Below, piece after piece: positions 6,030 through 9,695 of a stretch of 9,695 bases of DNA. The DNA is from an uncultured bacterium. Its GTDB lineage: Bacteria > Bipolaricaulota > Bipolaricaulia > UBA7950 > UBA9294. The notes beneath the pieces were generated by a model that saw only the letters and a program-made list of their open reading frames with translations, did not search any database and was not told the DNA's origin. Both the position numbers and the translations under genes were made by a program. Numbering within the stretch: the stretch's first letter is position 1; each line of letters starts with the position of its first letter. The DNA lies in NCBI GenBank assembly GCA_903859225.1, contig CAIOLV010000084.1, positions 1 to 9,695 of the forward strand, in the 5' to 3' direction.

Positions 6030-7438
6030 CCGCCGCCACGGGCGCCGCCGGTGTCGTCGGGGGTGAGGGGGTAGAAGCTCGCGTACGCCTTGTTGAAATA
6101 GGAGCGCACGGTGCCCGGAGGGCCGTGGCGCTGCTTGGACACGATGATCTCCGCCTCGGCTCCGGCGCCTTGCCCTGAGGAGTCGGCGGACTCGGAAGGC
6201 TGGGCGTAATAGTCCTCGCGATAGATGAACATGACCACGTCGGCGTCCTGCTCAAGCGCTCCGCTTTCGCGGAGGTCGGACAGCATCGGCCGCTTCGACT
6301 CGCGGCGCTCGACCGCGCGGCTCAGTTGCGAGACTGCGACGACCGCCACGTTGAGCTCGCGGGCAAGCTTCTTGAGCGAGCGCGAGATGTAGGCAATCTC
6401 CTGCTCGCGCAAGTCGGTGCGAATGCCCGCTTCGACGAGCTGCAGGTAGTCCACAATGATCATGTCCAATCCGTACTGGGCGGCGATGCGCCGCGCCTTG
6501 GCGCGGATCTCGAGTACCGACACGCCGGGTGTGTCGTCGATAACGATCGTCGACTTCTGGAATTTGCTCGCCGCACTCGCGATGTCGCGCCACTTCGGCG
6601 CCGGCACATACCCGCCCCGCAGGCGGTGCAGGCTGACCTTCGCTTCGCCGCACAAGAGGCGCTCGAGCAGCTGTTCCTTCGTCATCTCGAGTGAGAAGAC
6701 GGCGATCGCGGCACGGTCCCGGATCGCCGCCTGCCGCGCGAAGCTCAGGGCGAGGCTCGACTTTCCCGTCCCGGGGCGCCCGGCGATGATGATCAGGTCC
6801 GAGCGCTGGAGTCCCGACGTCAGCTCGTCCAGCTCACGGAAGCCGGTCGAGAAGCCGCGCAACGTGTGCTTGTCCGGGTCGCGGTGCAGTTCCTCGAGCG
6901 AGCCGATGTGCTCGTAGAGGAAATCGTTGACGAGGAAGTACGAGCGATCAAGGCTCGACTCCGTAATCTGGAAGATCAGCGACTCTGCGCGGTCGAGAAC
7001 TTCGTCGGTCTCGCTCACCTCGTCGTAGCCGTACTCGGTGATCTGGCCGCCCGCCTCGATGAGCGAACGGAGAACGGCCTTGCGACGGACGATGCCGGCG
7101 TAGTACTCCACCGACGTCGCCGACGCGGCGCCCGACAGGAGCTCGTTCAGGTAGAGACGCCCCCCGGCGCGCTCCATGTCCCCCAGCTCGTCCAGGCGGT
7201 TGGCCACGGCGATGATGTCGGCCGGCTCCCCGCTTGAGAACAGCTCGCGAATCACGCGGAAGATCACCCGATGCTTCTGGAGATAGAAGACTTCCGGCGT
7301 GAGACGCTCGATCAAGAGCGGGACGCTGTCCACCGGACTGAGCAGGGCAGCGCCGAGAAGGAGCTGTTCCGCCTCGACATTCTTGGGCAGTTCGCGGACG
7401 CCGTCGCTTGCAGCAGGGGACCCGTCAGGTTGTTTCAT
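6026..7438 (-). CDS. dnaB: replicative DNA helicase DnaB
   Basis: DnaB is the hexameric 5'-to-3' helicase that unwinds the chromosome at the replication fork and binds primase and the loader. The 470-residue protein has the usual two parts. The N-terminal collar domain (about 15-120) begins 'LPKNVEAEQLLLGAALL', followed by a linker (about 165-195), then the RecA-type motor ('RGFSTGFRELDELTSGL' onwards). Walker A is GRPGTGKS (220-227), the catalytic Glu is Glu251 in 'FSLEM', Walker B is 'MIIVDYLQL' with Asp330, followed by 'VSQLSR' (369-374), 'DLRESGALEQDADVV' (388-402) and the finger segment 'KQRHGPPGT' (435-443). No intein or truncation is seen. It is divergent from rpsB and has gcvH downstream after a 62-base gap. 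The tail after the finger is short and Gly-rich. Confidence 0.97.
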   Translation of the reverse strand: MKQPDGSPAASDGVRELPKNVEAEQLLLGAALLSPVDSVPLLIERLTPEVFYLQKHRVIFRVIRELFSSGEPADIIAVANRLDELGDMERAGGRLYLNELLSGAASATSVEYYAGIVRRKAVLRSLIEAGGQITEYGYDEVSETDEVLDRAESLIFQITESSLDRSYFLVNDFLYEHIGSLEELHRDPDKHTLRGFSTGFRELDELTSGLQRSDLIIIAGRPGTGKSSLALSFARQAAIRDRAAIAVFSLEMTKEQLLERLLCGEAKVSLHRLRGGYVPAPKWRDIASAASKFQKSTIVIDDTPGVSVLEIRAKARRIAAQYGLDMIIVDYLQLVEAGIRTDLREQEIAYISRSLKKLARELNVAVVAVSQLSRAVERRESKRPMLSDLRESGALEQDADVVMFIYREDYYAQPSESADSSGQGAGAEAEIIVSKQRHGPPGTVRSYFNKAYASFYPLTPDDTGGARGGG

Positions 7439-7453
7439 CGCACCCCGGAGGGC

Positions 7454-7484
7454 AGTCTACGATCGTCTTCGCGGACCCGCCCAA
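7454..7484 (-). promoter_or_regulatory. possible dnaB promoter
   Basis: On the minus strand TAGACT (7454-7459) stands 15 bases before the dnaB ATG, with TTGGGC (7479-7484) 19 bases further upstream. The spacing is longer than ideal and the -35 is poor, so this is a candidate only. The same TAGACT hexamer precedes the exported-protein gene at 994-999. Confidence 0.3.
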
Positions 7485-7535
7485 CGGTCCCGGCGAAGGG
7501 GCATGCCAACTGCAGGAGAACGCCCAACGCATGCA

Positions 7536-7564
7536 TTGAAGGTGCGTTGCGGGACGGCTATACT
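7536..7564 (+). promoter_or_regulatory. rpsB-tsf-pyrH promoter, sigma70-type
   Basis: TTGAAG (7536-7541) and TATACT (7559-7564) are separated by exactly 17 bases, a near-consensus housekeeping promoter as expected for a ribosomal protein operon. Transcription would begin near 7571, leaving a leader of about 28 bases that holds the ribosome binding site and no obvious structured regulator. Confidence 0.75.
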
Positions 7565-7587
7565 CCCGCCACATGAAAGCTAGACCT

Positions 7588-7594
7588 CGGAGGG
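7588..7594 (+). promoter_or_regulatory. rpsB ribosome binding site
   Basis: CGGAGGG contains a strong GGAGG core (7589-7593) five bases before the GTG at 7599. It supports GTG over the in-frame ATG at 7614, which would lie about 20 bases away, although a weaker GGAAG (7601-7605) precedes that ATG. Confidence 0.65.
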
Positions 7595-7598
7595 TGAT

Positions 7599-8417
7599 GT
7601 GGAAGTATTAACCATGAAGGAGTTGCTCGAGACCGGAGTCCACTTCGGGCACCGCACCCGAAAGTGGAACCCCAAGATGGCGCGCTACATCTTCACGGAG
7701 CGCAAAGGGATTCACATTATCGATCTCGAGCAGACCGTGGACATGTTCAAGAAGGCGTACTACTCCGTCCGGGACCGCGTTGCGGCCGGCGGAGAAGTGC
7801 TCTTCGTCGGCACGAAGAAGCAGGTTCAGGGCACGATCGCCGAGGAAGCCCTGCGCTGCGGCGCCCACTTCGTCAACCGTCGTTGGCTGGGCGGCACGCT
7901 GACGAACTTCACGACGATCCGATTGAGTATTGAGCGCATGAAGAAGATGGAAGCGATGGTCGAAGATGGGACCGTCGAGCACATGCCGAACAAGGAAGCC
8001 AGCAAGCTGCGCCGCGAGCTGTCCAAGCTGCAGCGCAACCTCGACGGTCTTCGCCACATGGAGCGCCGCCCCGACATCCTCTACATCATCGACCCGGACG
8101 TCGAGGTGAACGCGGTCCACGAGGCGAACCTCCTCGGGATTCCGGTCATTGCCATCGTCGACACGAACTGCAATCCTGATCCGATCGACTACCTGATCCC
8201 CGGCAACGACGACGCGATCAAGGCAACGAAGCTGATCACGGCGCGGATTGCCGATGCCGTGCTCGAAGGCCGCGAGGGGCGCCAAGATGCTCCGGACACC
8301 CCGCGCCCTGTTGCGGCGACAGCAACCGAGGTCGAGGAACCGACGCCGATCGATGAGTCAGCGCTCCTGGAGACGCTGGCCGTCGAAGTCAACGTCGAGA
8401 CGGAAGAGGATAAGTAG
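7599..8417 (+). CDS. rpsB: 30S ribosomal protein S2
   Basis: S2 joins the small ribosomal subunit late in assembly and binds near the mRNA exit side together with S1 where S1 exists. The 272-residue protein shows the family signatures 'MKELLETGVHFGHRTRKWNP' near the start, 'FVGTKKQVQ', 'NRRWLGGTLTNF', 'PDILYIIDPDVE', 'EANLLGIPVIAIVDTNCNPD' and 'YLIPGNDDA'. The GTG start at 7599 yields MEVLT before MKELLE, matching the MAVIS-type N-terminus common in S2, and has the better ribosome binding site. After about residue 227 there is a Glu/Thr/Pro-rich acidic tail of about 45 residues, a feature that varies among lineages. It heads the rpsB-tsf-pyrH operon, followed by tsf after three bases. Confidence 0.97.
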   Translation: MEVLTMKELLETGVHFGHRTRKWNPKMARYIFTERKGIHIIDLEQTVDMFKKAYYSVRDRVAAGGEVLFVGTKKQVQGTIAEEALRCGAHFVNRRWLGGTLTNFTTIRLSIERMKKMEAMVEDGTVEHMPNKEASKLRRELSKLQRNLDGLRHMERRPDILYIIDPDVEVNAVHEANLLGIPVIAIVDTNCNPDPIDYLIPGNDDAIKATKLITARIADAVLEGREGRQDAPDTPRPVAATATEVEEPTPIDESALLETLAVEVNVETEEDK

Positions 8418-8420
8418 GCC

Positions 8421-9014
8421 ATGGCCACCATACGAGCCGACGAAGTTAACAAGCTGCGCGTCGAGACGGGCATTGGAATGATGGACTGCAAGAAGGCCCT
8501 CACCGAGGCCTGCGGCGACTTTGCGCGCGCCAAACAGATTTTGAGAGAGCAGGGCCTTGAACTCATGGGGATCCAAGGGCGCGAGGCTAACGAGGGCCGC
8601 GTGGAGTGCTACCTGCACCATAGCGGCAAGATCGGCGCCATGGTCGAGCTCACCGCCAACACGGACTTCGCCGCGAAGAGCGAAGAGTTCGTGCGCCTCG
8701 CCAGGGACTTGGCGATGCACATCGCGGCGTCGAACCCGCGCTACATTGCGCCGGAGGACGTCCCGGCGGCGGATCTCGATGCGGAGAAGCAAGTCTACCG
8801 CAAGCAGCTCGAGAGCGAGGGCAAGCCGGCCAACATCGTCGAGAAGGCCATCGAAGGCCGGATCAACCGGTTCTACGATGAGCAGTGCCTCGTGAAGCAG
8901 TCGTTCGCCAAGGATCCGACCGTCAAGGTCGAGGGACTCCTCGCCGACCTGCGAACCCGGACAGGCGAGAACATCCGCGTGAAGCGTTTTGTCCGCTTCG
9001 AGGTCGGGAAGTAG
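8421..9014 (+). CDS. tsf: translation elongation factor Ts (short form)
   Basis: EF-Ts is the guanine nucleotide exchange factor that recycles EF-Tu. At 197 residues it is the short type, with a single core subdomain, as in Thermus and Thermotoga, not the roughly 280-residue E. coli type. The N-terminal UBA-like domain has 'LRVETGIGMMDCKKALTEA' and 'AKQILREQGL'; the core has 'EGRVECYLHHSGKIGAMVEL' and the EF-Tu-contacting Thr-Asp-Phe at 81-83; the C-terminal part has 'FYDEQCLVKQSFAKDP', typical of the family. The stretch before TDF reads LTAN where most family members have something like VNCE, a mild divergence. Three bases separate it from rpsB and four from pyrH. Confidence 0.96.
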   Translation: MATIRADEVNKLRVETGIGMMDCKKALTEACGDFARAKQILREQGLELMGIQGREANEGRVECYLHHSGKIGAMVELTANTDFAAKSEEFVRLARDLAMHIAASNPRYIAPEDVPAADLDAEKQVYRKQLESEGKPANIVEKAIEGRINRFYDEQCLVKQSFAKDPTVKVEGLLADLRTRTGENIRVKRFVRFEVGK

Positions 9015-9018
9015 ACGA

Positions 9019-9695
9019 ATGGCCGCCGCGCCGAACCGCATCCTCCTCAAGCTGAGCGGTGAGGCGTTCAAAGGACCCGAGGGCGCGTTCTCTCCTGCGG
9101 CGCTTGAGCGCATCGCAGCGGAGATCGCGCCCGTCTCTTTTGGCATCGCCATCGTCGTCGGCGCCGGCAACATCCTACGCGGCGCGCGGAGCGAGCTCCT
9201 CGATCGCGTCGAGGCGGACACGCTCGGCATGCTTGCGACAGTGCTGAATGCGCTCGCCCTCCGCACGTACCTCGAGGCCTGCGGCCGCGACGTCTTCGTG
9301 CAGTCCGCAGTGCAGACGGAGCTGACCGATCCGGTGTCGGCACGCGACGCGAGGCGAGCGCTGGACCACGGCGCCATCGTCATCTTCGCCGGCGGCACGG
9401 GAAGCCCCCTCGTCACGACCGACACCGCGGCCGCTCTGCGCGCGGTGTCCGTCGGCGCCGACCTCCTCGCCAAAGCATCGAACGTCGCCGGGCTCTATGA
9501 TCGCGACCCCGCCGTCGATCCCACGGCGAAACGCCTCCAGCAGGTGTCGTTCGACGAGTTCCTCGCCGCCCGATACGGCGTGATGGACCAGGTGGCCGTC
9601 GAAATCTGCCGCGAGCACCGCCTGCCGATCGAGATCTTCGACTTCAGCCAGCCGGGCGCCCTCCGCGCCCTCTCCGAGGGTCGCCGCGTCGGCAC
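9019..9695 (+). CDS. pyrH: UMP kinase PyrH (3' partial)
   Basis: The frame opens with ATG at 9019, four bases after the tsf stop, and stays open to the right edge for 225 codons plus two bases, so only the last few residues are missing (E. coli PyrH has 241). PyrH phosphorylates UMP to UDP with ATP, a key step for RNA, DNA and UDP-sugar supply, and belongs to the amino acid kinase fold. Visible signatures are 'RILLKLSGEAF' (7-17), a glycine loop 'VVGAGNILRG' (46-55), 'EADTLGMLATVLNALAL' (65-81) with the probable UMP-binding Asp67, 'VIFAGGTGSPLVTTDTAAAL' (121-140), 'LAKASNVAGLYDRDP' (150-164) and 'GVMDQVAVEICREHRLPI' (187-204). The glycine loop has Ala49 where most bacterial UMP kinases have Gly, and the segment after GEAF and the GNILRG-to-DRV stretch are shorter than in E. 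coli. Gene order rpsB-tsf-pyrH supports the call. Confidence 0.95.
   Translation, partial: MAAAPNRILLKLSGEAFKGPEGAFSPAALERIAAEIAPVSFGIAIVVGAGNILRGARSELLDRVEADTLGMLATVLNALALRTYLEACGRDVFVQSAVQTELTDPVSARDARRALDHGAIVIFAGGTGSPLVTTDTAAALRAVSVGADLLAKASNVAGLYDRDPAVDPTAKRLQQVSFDEFLAARYGVMDQVAVEICREHRLPIEIFDFSQPGALRALSEGRRVG

Larger units (their letters stand above)
7439..7598. other. divergent dnaB / rpsB intergenic region with small repeats
   Basis: This 160-base spacer holds the promoters of both flanking genes. CGCCCAACG occurs as a direct repeat at 7478-7486 and 7521-7529, start points 43 bases apart. The palindrome GCATGC occurs at 7501-7506 and 7529-7534. A short inverted repeat GGACC...GGTCC lies at 7473-7490 (5-base stem, 8-base loop). 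The second repeat of each pair abuts the rpsB -35 box. These could be binding sites of a regulator, or chance in GC-rich DNA. Confidence 0.4.

Noticed and set aside
7473..7490. Hairpin GGACC...GGTCC as a terminator
   Set aside because: The stem is five base pairs with an 8-base loop and no T-run follows on either strand. It lies in a divergent promoter region, where a terminator is not expected.
7597..7611. Tiny frame ATG-TGG-AAG-TAT-TAA overlapping the rpsB start, a possible leader peptide
   Set aside because: It is four codons long, the Shine-Dalgarno core ends only three bases before it, and the same site serves the GTG of rpsB. Most likely coincidence.
8358..9473. 371-codon open frame on the minus strand opposite tsf and pyrH
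   Set aside because: It lies antisense to two recognisable core genes and shows composition expected of a reverse-strand shadow (Arg/Ala/Ser-rich first part).

Overview
The window is a GC-rich, gene-dense piece of a bacterial chromosome made almost entirely of core genes, with one envelope-type gene pair at the left end. The CsgG-like protein and the secreted or outer-membrane-like small protein suggest a diderm (two-membrane) bacterium. The short (197-residue) EF-Ts, the split glycine decarboxylase (GcvPA and GcvPB) and many short spacers suggest a deep-branching, non-proteobacterial lineage. Candidatus Bipolaricaulota (Acetothermia) would fit, but that is a guess from general character; the sequence alone does not fix the phylum.

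Layout, left to right. (1) Positions 1-2793, plus strand: the C-terminal part of a CsgG-like lipoprotein-type protein with an Ig-like insertion and a FlgT-C-like end; a 153-residue exported protein of unknown function; and glmM (phosphoglucosamine mutase), whose GTG start overlaps the stop of the exported protein. (2) Positions 2805-5963, minus strand: gcvH, gcvPA and gcvPB, transcribed in that order towards glmM and meeting it tail to tail with an 11-base gap. They encode the H protein and both halves of the P protein of the glycine cleavage system; gcvT and the L protein (lpd) are not in the window. A consensus -10 box sits just ahead of gcvH. (3) Positions 6026-7438, minus strand: dnaB, the replicative helicase. 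(4) A 160-base divergent promoter region, 7439-7598, holding a near-consensus promoter for the ribosomal operon and two small repeat pairs. (5) Positions 7599-9695, plus strand: rpsB, tsf and pyrH, the widely conserved S2 / EF-Ts / UMP kinase operon with 3- and 4-base spacers. pyrH runs off the right edge.

How the genes work together: rpsB-tsf-pyrH couples translation with pyrimidine nucleotide supply, glmM feeds UDP-GlcNAc synthesis for peptidoglycan and lipopolysaccharide, and the gcv genes feed one-carbon metabolism. No mobile element, CRISPR array, tRNA, rRNA or defence gene was recognised. I do not see a new multi-gene system here. The points most worth a second look are the domain insertion in the first protein, the unknown exported protein translationally coupled to glmM, a Glu-to-Gln change in the GlmM phosphate-binding loop, and the architecture of the dnaB/rpsB divergent promoter region. 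No spacer reaches 300 bases.
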